In this document: one piece after another, positions 34,959 to 44,114 of the stretch
Layout of the letters: each line of letters starts with the position of its first letter
How positions within the stretch are numbered: the stretch's first letter is position 1
Assembly: GCF_045062745.1 (NCBI RefSeq)
Contig: NZ_JBJGED010000003.1
Location: forward strand, 248,001 to 312,000
Direction: 5' to 3'
Length of the DNA stretch: 64,000 nt
DNA from: Paenibacillus_AA sp045062745
GTDB taxonomy: Bacteria; Bacillota; Bacilli; Paenibacillales; NBRC-103111
Position numbers and translations under genes: made by a program
Notes under the pieces: model-generated
Databases searched by the model: none
What the model was told of the DNA's origin: nothing
Seen by the model: only the letters and a program-made list of their open reading frames with translations

Positions 34959-35855
34959 ATGCTGGGCTTGCAATATTTCTCATTCAGCGACCTGTGGAGT
35001 CCGTTTAGCTTGATCCTTACGATCATCATCGCCGTCGTGTACTTAGGTCTCGTAGGCCCGTACCGGACGAAGCTGTTCGCGGAATCGACGCCGCTGTCGA
35101 TTGGACGCATCATCTCGTTCCTGATCGGTCTGTTCGTCTACTACATGGCGCAAGGGGGACCGGTCAGTCTGCTCGGCCACCTCATGTTCAGCGCGCATAT
35201 GACGGCCATGACGCTGGCTTATTTGATCGCGCCGCCGCTTATGCTCATCGGGATTCCGGGCTGGATGATCCAGCCGCTGTTCCGGTTCCGCGGGGTCAAG
35301 CGGGTGCTCACGGCGATCACGCATCCGATGATCACGGTGTTCATGTTCAACATTCTTTTCTCGTTCTATCACATGCCGATGGTGCATGATTATGTCATGA
35401 CCCATTTTACGGTTCATAATGTGTACTTCTTCGCGATGTTATTCGCGGCATTCATGATGTGGTGGCCGATCGTGTCCCCGTTGCCGGAGCTTCATTCCAT
35501 GTCCGAGTTGAAAAAGATGGCGTATATTTTCGCCAATGGCGTGCTGATCACGCCGGCGTGCGCCTTGATCATATTCGCCGATACAACGGTGTACGCCACC
35601 TATAGTGATCCCGAAGCTTGGGCCAAAGCAATGGGCTACTGCGTGTCGGGCAATGCGGAGGCGCTGCTGCAGCAGTTCGCGGGCGGCCCGCAGTATTTCT
35701 TGCTGCTCGGGGGGCAGGAAGATCAGCAGCTAGGCGGCGTCATCATGAAGGTCATGCAGGAAATTACGTACGGCGCCGCGTTGGCTTATGTGTTCTTCAC
35801 CTGGTATGGCCGCGAGCGAGGGGACGACAACGAAATCGAACCGACGACCGCGTAA
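34959..35855 (+). CDS. ctaG: Cytochrome c oxidase assembly factor CtaG (Bacillus type)
   Basis: 298 residues from the ATG at 34959, which has AAGGAGG eight bases upstream. About seven membrane helices. The caa3_CtaG family motifs HLMFSAHMTAMTLAYLIAPP and SFYHMPMVHDYVM are present. It is needed for maturation of the CuB centre or active caa3 oxidase. It lies after the ctaF terminator, as in Bacillus, and may have its own promoter or rely on readthrough. Confidence 0.9.
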   Translation: MLGLQYFSFSDLWSPFSLILTIIIAVVYLGLVGPYRTKLFAESTPLSIGRIISFLIGLFVYYMAQGGPVSLLGHLMFSAHMTAMTLAYLIAPPLMLIGIPGWMIQPLFRFRGVKRVLTAITHPMITVFMFNILFSFYHMPMVHDYVMTHFTVHNVYFFAMLFAAFMMWWPIVSPLPELHSMSELKKMAYIFANGVLITPACALIIFADTTVYATYSDPEAWAKAMGYCVSGNAEALLQQFAGGPQYFLLLGGQEDQQLGGVIMKVMQEITYGAALAYVFFTWYGRERGDDNEIEPTTA

Positions 35856-35902
35856 CGATGGGGTTCGCCGTTTTGTGGGACTATAGGGGAGGTCTGTAGC
35901 GG

Positions 35903-36361
35903 ATGTACAATGTAATGCCTACCATTAGCACTTCGTTCATCGTAATCAGCGCCATCTTCGTGGCGATCGGTTGGGTGCTGATCGCGCAGCGCAAGATCGA
36001 AGCGCATAAGAAAGTGATGACGACGGCAGGCGTATTTGCTTCCTTGTTTTTCATCTTTTACTTGTCCCGCACGGTGTTCGTGGGGAACACGCTGTTCGAC
36101 GGGCCGGAGCATACGAAGGTATTTTATCTCATCTTCTTGCTGTTCCATATCGTGCTCGCCACCGTCGGCGGCATTATGGGGATCATCACCTTGCGCTGGG
36201 GCTACAAGAACCAGTTGGACAAGCATCGCCGCATCGGGCCGTGGACTTCGATCATATGGTTCCTAACGGCGATTACCGGCGTGACCGTGTACTACTTGCT
36301 CTACATCAAGTACCCGGGCGGCCATACGGCGCCGGTGTGGAGAGCGATTTTTGGTTATTAA
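35903..36361 (+). CDS. DUF420 membrane protein (YozB/CtaM-like oxidase assembly factor)
   Basis: 152 residues with four membrane helices. The DUF420 pattern is clear: MPTISTSFIVISAIFVAIGW, KIEAHKKVMTTAGVFASLFF, FYLIFLLFHIVLATVGG and HRRIGPWTSIIWFLTAITG. Relatives (YozB of Bacillus, CtaM of Staphylococcus aureus) are required for aa3-type oxidase function, and the position 47 bases after ctaG fits that role. The conserved His residues in helices 2 and 3 could bind heme or copper; this is not proved. Confidence 0.85.
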   Translation: MYNVMPTISTSFIVISAIFVAIGWVLIAQRKIEAHKKVMTTAGVFASLFFIFYLSRTVFVGNTLFDGPEHTKVFYLIFLLFHIVLATVGGIMGIITLRWGYKNQLDKHRRIGPWTSIIWFLTAITGVTVYYLLYIKYPGGHTAPVWRAIFGY

Positions 36362-36376
36362 TGGGGTTTATATTCA

Positions 36377-36404
36377 GGCAGCCTAACCGGGCTGTCTTTT
36401 TTCT
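36377..36404 (+). terminator. Terminator after the ctaG-DUF420 unit
   Basis: Stem GGCAGCC/GGCTGTC (one wobble pair), six-base loop, then TTTTTTC. Confidence 0.75.
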
Positions 36405-36483
36405 TTCGTTGGCATACCGCGCTTCATTTGATACCATAAGAATGAGCGGTAATACATGAATCGAGCTGCAGGAGGCGTCGACC

Positions 36484-37092
36484 ATGAGCGAGCGTGACGA
36501 TACATCCAAACAAAAACCGGATAAAGTCAAAGAAACTCCCGAGTCCTACGAGTATAGTGCAGACGTCCATGCGGTTCCTTACATCGAAGAACGCTATGAG
36601 ATCATTGAGGGAGTACGCTATGATCTCTCGCCGGCGCCTACAGTGGCTCATCAGAAAGTTTCGGCAGCCCTTTATTTGGCCATCCACGCCACGTGCCACT
36701 CGAACGGGACGATCCTCTATGCACCGATTGACGTCTATCTGGATGAGGAGAACCAGTTTCAACCGGACCTTGTCATGGTGCTGCACGAGCGGGAGCCTAT
36801 CATCAAATCTGCTCGTATCGAAGGGGCGCCGAATCTGGTCGTGGAGATCCTGTCTCCAAGTACGAGTACCAACGATAAAATTAGAAAAAAACGCCAATAT
36901 GAGAAGCACGGGGTAGAAGAATATTGGATCGTGGACCCGCTGCATTTTACGCTCGACCAATTCGTTCTTGAGCAAGGGAAGTTCACGCTCGTACAGAGCT
37001 ATGGCATAGCATTTGCCATGGTGCTTACGTCTAATCGATTCCCCTGCCTGCATATCGAGGTGGACAAGCTGTTCCAATCGATCCGGAATTAA
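36484..37092 (+). CDS. Uma2-family PD-(D/E)XK nuclease-like protein (DUF820)
   Basis: 202 residues. After a charged, probably disordered start, the Uma2 core is visible: YEIIEGVRYDLSPAPTVAHQKV, the Asp of QPDLVMV, the Glu of NLVVEILSPSTSTNDK and the Lys/Tyr of KRQYEKHGVEEYWIVDP, which together form the PD-(D/E)XK site. Biological function of the family is unknown; copies are common in cyanobacteria and Paenibacillaceae and are often unlinked to mobile elements. It stands alone here between two terminators or spacers. Confidence 0.85.
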   Translation: MSERDDTSKQKPDKVKETPESYEYSADVHAVPYIEERYEIIEGVRYDLSPAPTVAHQKVSAALYLAIHATCHSNGTILYAPIDVYLDEENQFQPDLVMVLHEREPIIKSARIEGAPNLVVEILSPSTSTNDKIRKKRQYEKHGVEEYWIVDPLHFTLDQFVLEQGKFTLVQSYGIAFAMVLTSNRFPCLHIEVDKLFQSIRN

Positions 37093-37227
37093 GCTGGAAT
37101 TGAACAACCACGTATAAATGAGCGCAGAAAGTTACCAAATACGGTGCAATTCCAAATAAACGGTCTGGTGTACGCTAGTACATAGAAGATATTGACTTGC
37201 GACTACAAGTGGGAGGGAAAGATAGAG

Positions 37228-38301
37228 ATGCAAAAAGCAGACGGAATGAACTATGCGCCGGAGGGCAAGCCAAGTCCGGTTGTGAAGCCGGGTGAATTCG
37301 TATTCGCGGCGGCGGCCTTGGAGCATGGCCACATTAACGGGATGTGCAACGGGCTAGTGGAAGCAGGTGCGACGCTCAAGTGGGTGTACGACCCCGATCC
37401 GGACAAGGTAGCCGGGCTGCTGAAGCGGTATCCGGGTGCCCAAGCCGCTTCCGAAATGCAGCAAATTTTGCAAGACCCGGAAGTGCGACTTGTCGCAGGA
37501 GCGGGGATCCCGAACGAGCGCTGCGGGCTGGGCTTGCAGGTGATGGAGCACGGCAAAGACTATTTCGTCGACAAAGCTCCATTCACGACGTTGGAGCAGC
37601 TGGAGTCGGCCAGGGCCATGACGGCGAAGACCGGTAAAAAATATGCCGTGTACTACAGCGAGCGCCTTCACGTGGAGAGTGCGGTTCACGCCGGCGCCTT
37701 GATCAAGGACGGCGCGATCGGCCGGGTGCTGCAAGTGATCGGCCTAGGCCCGCACCGGCTGAGAGCGGCCTCGCGTCCGGATTGGTTTTTCAAGCTCGAG
37801 CAATACGGCGGCATTCTGTGCGACATCGGCAGCCACCAGATCGAACAATACCTGCACTTCGCCGGCTGCAAGGACGCCAAGGTCGTCTCGAGCAAGGTGG
37901 CGAACTACAACAACAAGAACTATCCCGAGCTGCAAGACTTCGGGGATGCGACGCTGATCGGCGATAACGGGGCGACGAACTATTTCCGCGTGGACTGGTT
38001 TACGCCGGAAGGGCTGGGCACATGGGGGGACGGCCGAACGGTCATTCTCGGGACGGACGGCTATATCGAGCTTCGCAAGTATATAGACGTCGCCCGCAGC
38101 GGGACGTCCGATCACTTGTACCTGGTGAACAATGAAGGAGAGCAGCATCTCGAGTTGTCCGGCAAGGTCGGCTTCCCGTACTTCGGACAGCTCGTGCTCG
38201 ATTGCCTTAAACGGACCGAGAACGCGATGACCCAGGCCCACGCGTTCAAGGCGGCCGAGCTATGCCTGATCGCACAAAAGCAAGCGGTGCAAGTGGAATA
38301 G
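37228..38301 (+). CDS. Gfo/Idh/MocA-family sugar oxidoreductase
   Basis: 357 residues from the ATG at 37228 with GGGAGG 11 bases upstream. Rossmann domain at the N-terminus (about 25-145), with the EKP-like catalytic motif replaced by VDKAPFTT at about 113, then the GFO_IDH_MocA C-terminal fold with DIGSHQIEQYLHFAG containing the His of the active site. It would oxidise or epimerise a sugar or cyclitol with NAD(P). The nucleotide-binding glycine motif is not the usual GxGxxG at the first strand (FAAAALEHGHING), which fits a subfamily close to putative dehydrogenases in Paenibacillus. Substrate unknown. Confidence 0.85.
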   Translation: MQKADGMNYAPEGKPSPVVKPGEFVFAAAALEHGHINGMCNGLVEAGATLKWVYDPDPDKVAGLLKRYPGAQAASEMQQILQDPEVRLVAGAGIPNERCGLGLQVMEHGKDYFVDKAPFTTLEQLESARAMTAKTGKKYAVYYSERLHVESAVHAGALIKDGAIGRVLQVIGLGPHRLRAASRPDWFFKLEQYGGILCDIGSHQIEQYLHFAGCKDAKVVSSKVANYNNKNYPELQDFGDATLIGDNGATNYFRVDWFTPEGLGTWGDGRTVILGTDGYIELRKYIDVARSGTSDHLYLVNNEGEQHLELSGKVGFPYFGQLVLDCLKRTENAMTQAHAFKAAELCLIAQKQAVQVE

Positions 38302-38324
38302 GCCTCCGCTCCATCGAACAAAAG

Positions 38325-38367
38325 TGACCGTACGGACAGCTGGCAGCTGCTCGGAACGGTCATTTTT
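38325..38367 (+). terminator. Terminator of the oxidoreductase gene
   Basis: Outer stem TGACCGT/ACGGTCA (with a small offset) enclosing CAGCTG/CAGCTG, followed by TTTTT. Confidence 0.7.
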
Positions 38368-38473
38368 CTTTCGTCCAAGCCCTCTCCAAGAATTAGAAAT
38401 GTGCTAAAATATGAGGTGAATCAGGTTGCACGGCCAGAAATAACCGGGGACCGACAAAGGAGATAACGGACAG

Positions 38474-39604
38474 ATGCGGACCGCCCTACTCGTAGACGAT
38501 GAGAGCCCGGCGCTTCACTTGCTCGCCCAAATGATCCAGGACCATACCGAGCTGCAGGTGGTCGGAGCGTTCACGAAGCCTTCGGAAGCGCTTCAGGAGG
38601 CGAAGCGGCTCCGGCCCGACGTCGTGTTCCTGGATATCGAGATGCCGCAGATGAGCGGAATCGAGCTCGCGGGGGAGCTGCAGGCGGCACTCCCGCAGGC
38701 CGAGTTCGTCTTCGTCACCGCGTACAAGGAATATGCGCTCGAAGCGTTCGGCGTCAGCGCGCTCGATTACTTGCTGAAGCCGGTCAGCGCGGCGCAGATG
38801 GGGCGCTGCTGGGAGCGGCTCCAGCGTCGGCTGAAGGCGGAGGCCGAGGAGCCGGCCGAAGAGCCGCTTCCCGCTTCAGCCCGCTTGGTCGTCTTCGGCG
38901 GCTTCGAGCTGTACGGGCCGAAGCGATCGACGCCCGTGCGGTTCTCCACCGCGAAGGTGGAGGAGCTGCTCGCCTTCCTGGTCACGAGCGGAGGCCACAG
39001 CATCTCCAAGTGGGACATCTGCGAGAAGCTGTGGCCGGAATCCGGACCGGACCGGGCCGAGCAGAACTTGTACACCGCCGTCTACCGGCTGAAGAAGTCC
39101 CTACAGGAATACAATGTGGAATATCGGCTGGAGTCGCAGCGAGGCACGTATCGATTGATCGGCATCAAAGACTGCGAGCTAGATGAATTCGAGCGAACGG
39201 TGGAGGAGATCGACTCCGGCAAGATGAGCCTGGAAGACGCCGAGCGCAGCTTCGCCCTGTACCGCGGCCCGCTGCTTCATGGCAAGGACTACAGCTGGAG
39301 CCAGGCGCAGCAGGAGCGGCTGCAGCGCAAATTCAGCCGGCTCGCCCAGCAGCTCGCCTGCGCCTACCTGGAGAAGGGTGCGCTCAGCCGGGCGGTGGAC
39401 ACGCTGCTCAAGGCGGTGGAGCAAGACCCGCTCGACGAAGACGCGTATGTGCTGCTGCTGGAGACGTATGCGGCCCTGCACGACCGAAGCTCCTTCCTGT
39501 TCTGGTACGAGAAATACCGCACGATGCTGGAGGAAGAGCTGGGGCTGAAGGTGAAGCCGCGTATACGCGAGCTGCGCGATGCCATGGTGTCAGCCCACAA
39601 CTAG
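38474..39604 (+). CDS. Response regulator with winged-helix and BTAD output (SARP-like)
   Basis: 376 residues. LytR-like receiver (1-122; acidic pair in LVDDESPAL, phospho-acceptor in VVFLDIEMPQMSG), then a winged-helix DNA-binding domain (about 140-230; ISKWDICEKLWPESGPDRAEQNLYTAVYRLKKSL), then a bacterial transcriptional activation domain of TPR-like helices (about 235-375; LDEFERTVEEIDSG, VEQDPLDEDAYVLLLETYAA). The architecture resembles Streptomyces SARP activators with a receiver added, known in firmicutes as response regulators. No cognate kinase is adjacent. Its 3' end overlaps the convergent SGNH hydrolase gene by 15 bases. Confidence 0.85.
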   Translation: MRTALLVDDESPALHLLAQMIQDHTELQVVGAFTKPSEALQEAKRLRPDVVFLDIEMPQMSGIELAGELQAALPQAEFVFVTAYKEYALEAFGVSALDYLLKPVSAAQMGRCWERLQRRLKAEAEEPAEEPLPASARLVVFGGFELYGPKRSTPVRFSTAKVEELLAFLVTSGGHSISKWDICEKLWPESGPDRAEQNLYTAVYRLKKSLQEYNVEYRLESQRGTYRLIGIKDCELDEFERTVEEIDSGKMSLEDAERSFALYRGPLLHGKDYSWSQAQQERLQRKFSRLAQQLACAYLEKGALSRAVDTLLKAVEQDPLDEDAYVLLLETYAALHDRSSFLFWYEKYRTMLEEELGLKVKPRIRELRDAMVSAHN

Positions 39605-40321
39605 CCGCTCCATCGCTTCCGCGATCCGTTCATGGATGGCGCGGTCGGGATGATTGATGCCGTTCGCCAGCCGGGCATGAATATCGATACCGGAGTCGTG
39701 CATCTTCTGCCACATGGCATAAATGTCCAAGCACGACGTATGGGTCAGACTGGCGGCTTCCAGCATGGCCTCTCGATAGTCAGACAATGTGCGGCGCTCG
39801 GCCAGCTGGACGAACGTATCTACATATTTGCGCTCCAGCACATGGATGAACGGGTTGTCGCTCAACATCATCCAGCTGGGTGTGATCAGCAGAAGATCGG
39901 CATCGCTGTTCTCGCGGACGAGCCGTATGATCTCGGTGAGCGAGCGGCGATAGGCATCGAGGCCTGCCGACCCGCCGTGCGCATCGTTCGCCCCGAAAGC
40001 GATCGTAACCAGATCGGACGGATACCGCAGCAGATCGCGCTCGATGCGATTCAGCGAACGGGCAGCCGTATCGCCGGCCACGCCGGCATTGATCAGATTG
40101 ACGGCCGCAGCCGGATAGCGACGCTCGACCCGAAGCTTGAATTGGGTGGGGAACGAGCAGGGATGATCGCATGTCGCATGTTCGAACCAGCCCTGCGTGA
40201 CACTGTCGCCGAAGGCGGTGTAGAGGACGGGCGGTTCGGCTACGTCGGCGTTTTTACGCGCCAGCCGCTCCCGGAATCTGGCGAATGCGGCGGAATCGGG
40301 GAGGGAATCTGGATCGTTCAT
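39590..40321 (-). CDS. SGNH/GDSL-family hydrolase
   Basis: 243 residues from the ATG at 40321 with AAGGAG eight bases upstream. GDS motif with nucleophile Ser40 in TAFGDSVTQGW, block II Gly in NAGVAGDTAARS, block III Asn in FGANDAHGG, and the catalytic Asp/His pair likely in GINHPDRAIH near the C-terminus. No signal peptide, so a cytoplasmic esterase or acetyl-hydrolase acting on acylated sugars is plausible. Tail-to-tail overlap of 15 bases with the BTAD regulator. The 246-base gap upstream (40322-40567) holds the leader of the YesM-like kinase and no gene. Confidence 0.85.
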   Translation of the reverse strand: MNDPDSLPDSAAFARFRERLARKNADVAEPPVLYTAFGDSVTQGWFEHATCDHPCSFPTQFKLRVERRYPAAAVNLINAGVAGDTAARSLNRIERDLLRYPSDLVTIAFGANDAHGGSAGLDAYRRSLTEIIRLVRENSDADLLLITPSWMMLSDNPFIHVLERKYVDTFVQLAERRTLSDYREAMLEAASLTHTSCLDIYAMWQKMHDSGIDIHARLANGINHPDRAIHERIAEAMERLVVG

Positions 40322-40567
40322 GGAGATTCTCCTTCGTCTCAAGGTTCTGCTCCCCATTGTATTACACTCAGGCGAGGTAGACCAGACAATAGACACAAGA
40401 AGTCAATAATGTGCAAGAGGTAGAAAATGGGCAAATAAAATCAACAATCTTGTATAGGCATTCGCTTCATGAGCTGATACACTGGATTTACTCAGAGCCT
40501 TCGTCGTCCGCCAAGTCGGAGCGAAGGCTATTCGTATTGCGGTAAGCGGAGGGACGGAGGATATACG

Positions 40568-42304
40568 ATGCGCAAGTTATGGAAGCGGGTTCGCCCCCGA
40601 GGATCGTTGTACGGAAAGCTGATTGTGTCCTTCCTGATGCTGGTTGTACCGCTCTATGGCATCAGCCTGCGTATGAACGAGTCGGGCTCCGCCTCGGTTC
40701 GGAACGAAATCGCCAATTCGACGTCTACCCGAGTCCAATTTTATATGGAGCAGCTCGAGCTCGAGTTCAGCAAAATCATCAAGCTGAGCAAGGAATACGT
40801 GACCGACGACGATGTAATGAAGCTAAGCGTCGCTTCCGAGGTGATGGAGGATTTCGAAAGAACGCGGGCTATTCTGCGGCTGCAAAAGCAGATGCAGCTT
40901 CTAAAGGAATCGAGCAGTTATGTGAGCAAGGCGAGTCTCCATTTCTATCAGATGCAGCGTACGATCTCGTCGGGGGAAGGGGTCGGGCCGATTCCGCAGG
41001 ATGAATTCAGCGCCTTGTCGGCTCCTGCCGACCGCTATACACCGTTCCGGTTCTACAAGAATCGGTTGTTCATCAGCTACACCTACCCCGAATACACGAG
41101 CAGCAGCCCGCTCTATCTGTTGGTCGTTGAGATCAATCGCAAGGAGCTCATCGAGGTGCTCAGCCGCTTCACGGATATTCCCGGCGGTGGAGCGATCCTG
41201 GCCGATAACCGGGGAGGCTGGACGCTCTCCGGCACCGGCAATAATGGAATGGACGAGGCGATTACGAGCCGCCTGCCGGCAGCCGACACCGGCACCGGAA
41301 TTGTAACGCAGGTCATTGGGAAGGAACGGTTTTTCACCGCTTCCCGCACGTCCTCGATGCTGGGGACGACGCTGTTCATGTATTTACCCGAGAAGGCGGT
41401 ACTGGGCCCGCTGAATAAGTATCGGGTATGGACCTGGGTCCTGTCGCTGGTAGCGCTGATCGCCATTCTATTTGTGTCCTATGTCATCTACCGTCTGATC
41501 CATCGGCCGCTTCGAACGCTCGTCAGAGCGTTCCGTGCCGTGGAGCAGGGCAACCTGACACGGAGCGTCCACCACCCGGCCAAGGACGAGTTCGCCTATT
41601 TGTTCATCCAGTACAATGCGATGGTCGATCATTTGAGGGTGCTCATTCATGAAGTGTATGAACAGCGGTACCGGGCGAACATCTCCGAGTTTCGACAGCT
41701 GCAGGCGCAGATCAATCCCCATTTTCTGTACAACAGCTTCTTCACCCTCTCCCACATCGCTCAGAACGAAGAATATGACAGTGTCGTACGATTCACACGA
41801 TACCTGGGCGAGTATTTCAAATTCATCACTAGGGACGGCTCTGAAGAAGTGACGCTTCAAGCCGAGATGAACTTCGCACGGACGTTCACGGACATTCAGG
41901 CATTCCGGTTCTCACATCGCATCCAGGTGCGGTTCGAGGATCCGCCTGTCGAGTTCGAGTCGCTCCGCGTACCGAGGCTCATTGTGCAGCCGATCCTCGA
42001 GAACGCATACAATTACGGGCTCGAGAACAAGAAGCGAGATGGAGTGATCCAGGTGTGCAGCACGTGTGACGACCGGTTTGTGACCATTGTGGTGGAGGAC
42101 AACGGGGATGAGCTGACTGACGAACGGCTGTTGCAGCTCCGGCAAAGCATCCTAGCCGGACCGGAGCCGCTAGAAACGACCGGACTTGTCAATATCCACC
42201 GCCGCCTCCGGTTACGCTTCGGGGAAGATGCGTCGCTGCAGCTGTCCCGGAGCGAGCTCGGCGGACTTAAGGTTCGAATCTGTATTCCAAGAGAGAGGGT
42301 GTAA
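40568..42304 (+). CDS. YesM-like sensor histidine kinase
   Basis: 578 residues. N-terminal membrane helix (about 20-38), extracellular sensor domain (about 40-285), second helix (about 286-312), HAMP (about 313-365), His_kinase domain with phospho-acceptor His in QLQAQINPHFLYNSFFTL, and a HATPase end with VVEDNGDEL. It senses a signal outside the cell and phosphorylates the AraC-type regulator encoded three bases downstream. This pairing ahead of LplABC-type transporter genes is standard for polysaccharide loci in Paenibacillus. Confidence 0.92.
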   Translation: MRKLWKRVRPRGSLYGKLIVSFLMLVVPLYGISLRMNESGSASVRNEIANSTSTRVQFYMEQLELEFSKIIKLSKEYVTDDDVMKLSVASEVMEDFERTRAILRLQKQMQLLKESSSYVSKASLHFYQMQRTISSGEGVGPIPQDEFSALSAPADRYTPFRFYKNRLFISYTYPEYTSSSPLYLLVVEINRKELIEVLSRFTDIPGGGAILADNRGGWTLSGTGNNGMDEAITSRLPAADTGTGIVTQVIGKERFFTASRTSSMLGTTLFMYLPEKAVLGPLNKYRVWTWVLSLVALIAILFVSYVIYRLIHRPLRTLVRAFRAVEQGNLTRSVHHPAKDEFAYLFIQYNAMVDHLRVLIHEVYEQRYRANISEFRQLQAQINPHFLYNSFFTLSHIAQNEEYDSVVRFTRYLGEYFKFITRDGSEEVTLQAEMNFARTFTDIQAFRFSHRIQVRFEDPPVEFESLRVPRLIVQPILENAYNYGLENKKRDGVIQVCSTCDDRFVTIVVEDNGDELTDERLLQLRQSILAGPEPLETTGLVNIHRRLRLRFGEDASLQLSRSELGGLKVRICIPRERV

Positions 42305-42307
42305 CGC

Positions 42308-43972
42308 ATGTATCGATTGCTCATTGTAGATGACGAGCCTATCCTGGTCGACGGCATCTATCGCTTGATGCTTGACTTCGAGCGGTATGAGCTCGAGCTG
42401 TTCCGTGCGTATTCCGGGGACGAAGCGGTCGAGGTGCTCCGCCGCAACCGGATCGACATCGTGCTGACGGATATCCGGATGCCGGGCATGTCCGGGTTGG
42501 AGCTGCAGAGAGAGATCAACCGCGTCTGGCCGGACTGCAAAGTGATCTTCCTCTCCGGGTATAACGATTTCGATTATGTGCAGACGGCGCTGCGTCACGG
42601 GTCGGTCGATTATGTGCTGAAGACGGAGCCGCCGGAGGAGATCGTGGCCAGCGTCAGCCGCGCCCTGGAGTCGCTCATCACCGAACGCTCGAACAAGCAG
42701 TTCGTCGCGCGAGCGAGGGAACAGCTCCAGCTGGCCGTACCTTACCTGAGACGGGAATGGCTGATCCAGCTGTGCGAGGGGGAAACCGCGTTCGTCAAGG
42801 TGGAGCCTCAGCAGTTCGAGGAGCTGGATATCCGGCTGCGGTACGAAGAGGACGTACTGCTCATATTGGGCCGCGTGGACCATTGGAAGGAAGGGTGGAG
42901 CGCGTCGGACAAGGCCCTCCTGCTCTATGCCGTCCATAACGTGGCGGAGGAGTTCTTGACCGGCTGCCAGGTGCAGCTCGTGGAGATGGACCGCAATCGG
43001 TTTCTGTGGCTCCTACAGCCGGCCGGGCGTGTTCCGGAACCGGAGCTGGAGCCGGAGGAAGCATGGGCGGCGACGGTTCGTCTCGTGCAGGGGGTGCTGG
43101 AGACGATCCAGACGACGTGCAAGGACCTGCTCCACATGCCGATCTCGCTCGCAGCCGGCAGCCGGCCGGAGCCGTGGACGAATGTAAGCGCCGCCTATGA
43201 CCGGCTCAGGAAGCTATTGAGCCGCGGTCTCGGACTTAGTGAGGAGACGCTCCTTTTCGAGGAGGCGGATGCGCCGCCAGAAGGACGCGTTCAGGCGGAG
43301 CGCGACAAACACGACATTCGAGCCTTGGTGAAACGGCTGACGGGGGCAGAATTCCTGTTCGAGAGCGGGGACAAGGAGGAGTGGCTGCGGACGATGGAGG
43401 AAATCGCGCAGGCGCTGCGGCCGTACTACGCAGACCAACCTTTTTTCATCGAAATCTATTACGCGCTCGCGTCCATGCTCCTCACGCAAGTCAACAGGTG
43501 GGAGGACGAAGCAAAGGACGACCTGCTGGCGGACTTGGACAAGTGGATCCAGGGGGGACTGCAGGCGAATCGGGAGGAAGCGGTTCATGGGCTGGCGGCC
43601 CTCGCCATGCGGCTGTTCGACATACGCAAGCATGAGCAGGACGACCGGACGAGCCAAGTGGTCGATCGGATTAACCGCTACATTCACGAGCATCTGGACA
43701 AAGATTTATCGCTCACCGCGCTGTCCCAGATCGTACATCTGAACCCTTGTTACTTGTCCCGGCTATACAAACAGACGACCGGCGTCGGATTGCTCGATTA
43801 CATTACCGATGTGCGGATGACTAAAGCGAAGGAGTATGTCGTAGAGTCCCAGCTCAAAATGCATGAGATCACGAAACAGGTGGGGTTCGAGTCTCCGGCT
43901 TATTTTGCCCGCATCTTCAAACGCAAGACCGGCTATACCCCCCAAGAGTACCGGCTGCTCGGCCAGAGATAG
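42308..43972 (+). CDS. YesN-like response regulator with AraC-type DNA-binding domain
   Basis: 554 residues. Receiver (1-120; LIVDDEPILVDGIYRLM, phospho-acceptor in IDIVLTDIRMPGMSG, Lys in YVLKTEPPEE), a long middle region (about 135-440) and an AraC HTH at the C-terminus (about 450-550) with LSLTALSQIVHLNPCYLSRL and EITKQVGFESPAYFARIFKR. Partner of the upstream kinase, and likely activator of the transport and glycosidase genes that begin at 44115. Confidence 0.92.
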   Translation: MYRLLIVDDEPILVDGIYRLMLDFERYELELFRAYSGDEAVEVLRRNRIDIVLTDIRMPGMSGLELQREINRVWPDCKVIFLSGYNDFDYVQTALRHGSVDYVLKTEPPEEIVASVSRALESLITERSNKQFVARAREQLQLAVPYLRREWLIQLCEGETAFVKVEPQQFEELDIRLRYEEDVLLILGRVDHWKEGWSASDKALLLYAVHNVAEEFLTGCQVQLVEMDRNRFLWLLQPAGRVPEPELEPEEAWAATVRLVQGVLETIQTTCKDLLHMPISLAAGSRPEPWTNVSAAYDRLRKLLSRGLGLSEETLLFEEADAPPEGRVQAERDKHDIRALVKRLTGAEFLFESGDKEEWLRTMEEIAQALRPYYADQPFFIEIYYALASMLLTQVNRWEDEAKDDLLADLDKWIQGGLQANREEAVHGLAALAMRLFDIRKHEQDDRTSQVVDRINRYIHEHLDKDLSLTALSQIVHLNPCYLSRLYKQTTGVGLLDYITDVRMTKAKEYVVESQLKMHEITKQVGFESPAYFARIFKRKTGYTPQEYRLLGQR

Positions 43973-44066
43973 GCTGGGACGGGACCAAAGTGTAAAAAGC
44001 GCAAGTCGTATAGATCGGGCAAGGTTTCTGTAATTTGTAGTATATCGGACCGCCCGGACCTGTTCC

Positions 44067-44072
44067 TATAAT
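44067..44072 (+). promoter_or_regulatory. -10 element ahead of the sugar-binding protein gene
   Basis: TATAAT about 40 bases upstream of the ATG, with nothing like TTGACA at 16-18 bases before it. A good -10 with a poor -35 fits a promoter that needs the YesN-like activator. Confidence 0.45.
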
Positions 44073-44114
44073 TAGAGCATATTCACACATATAACCAAAC
44101 AGGGAGGCTCAACA

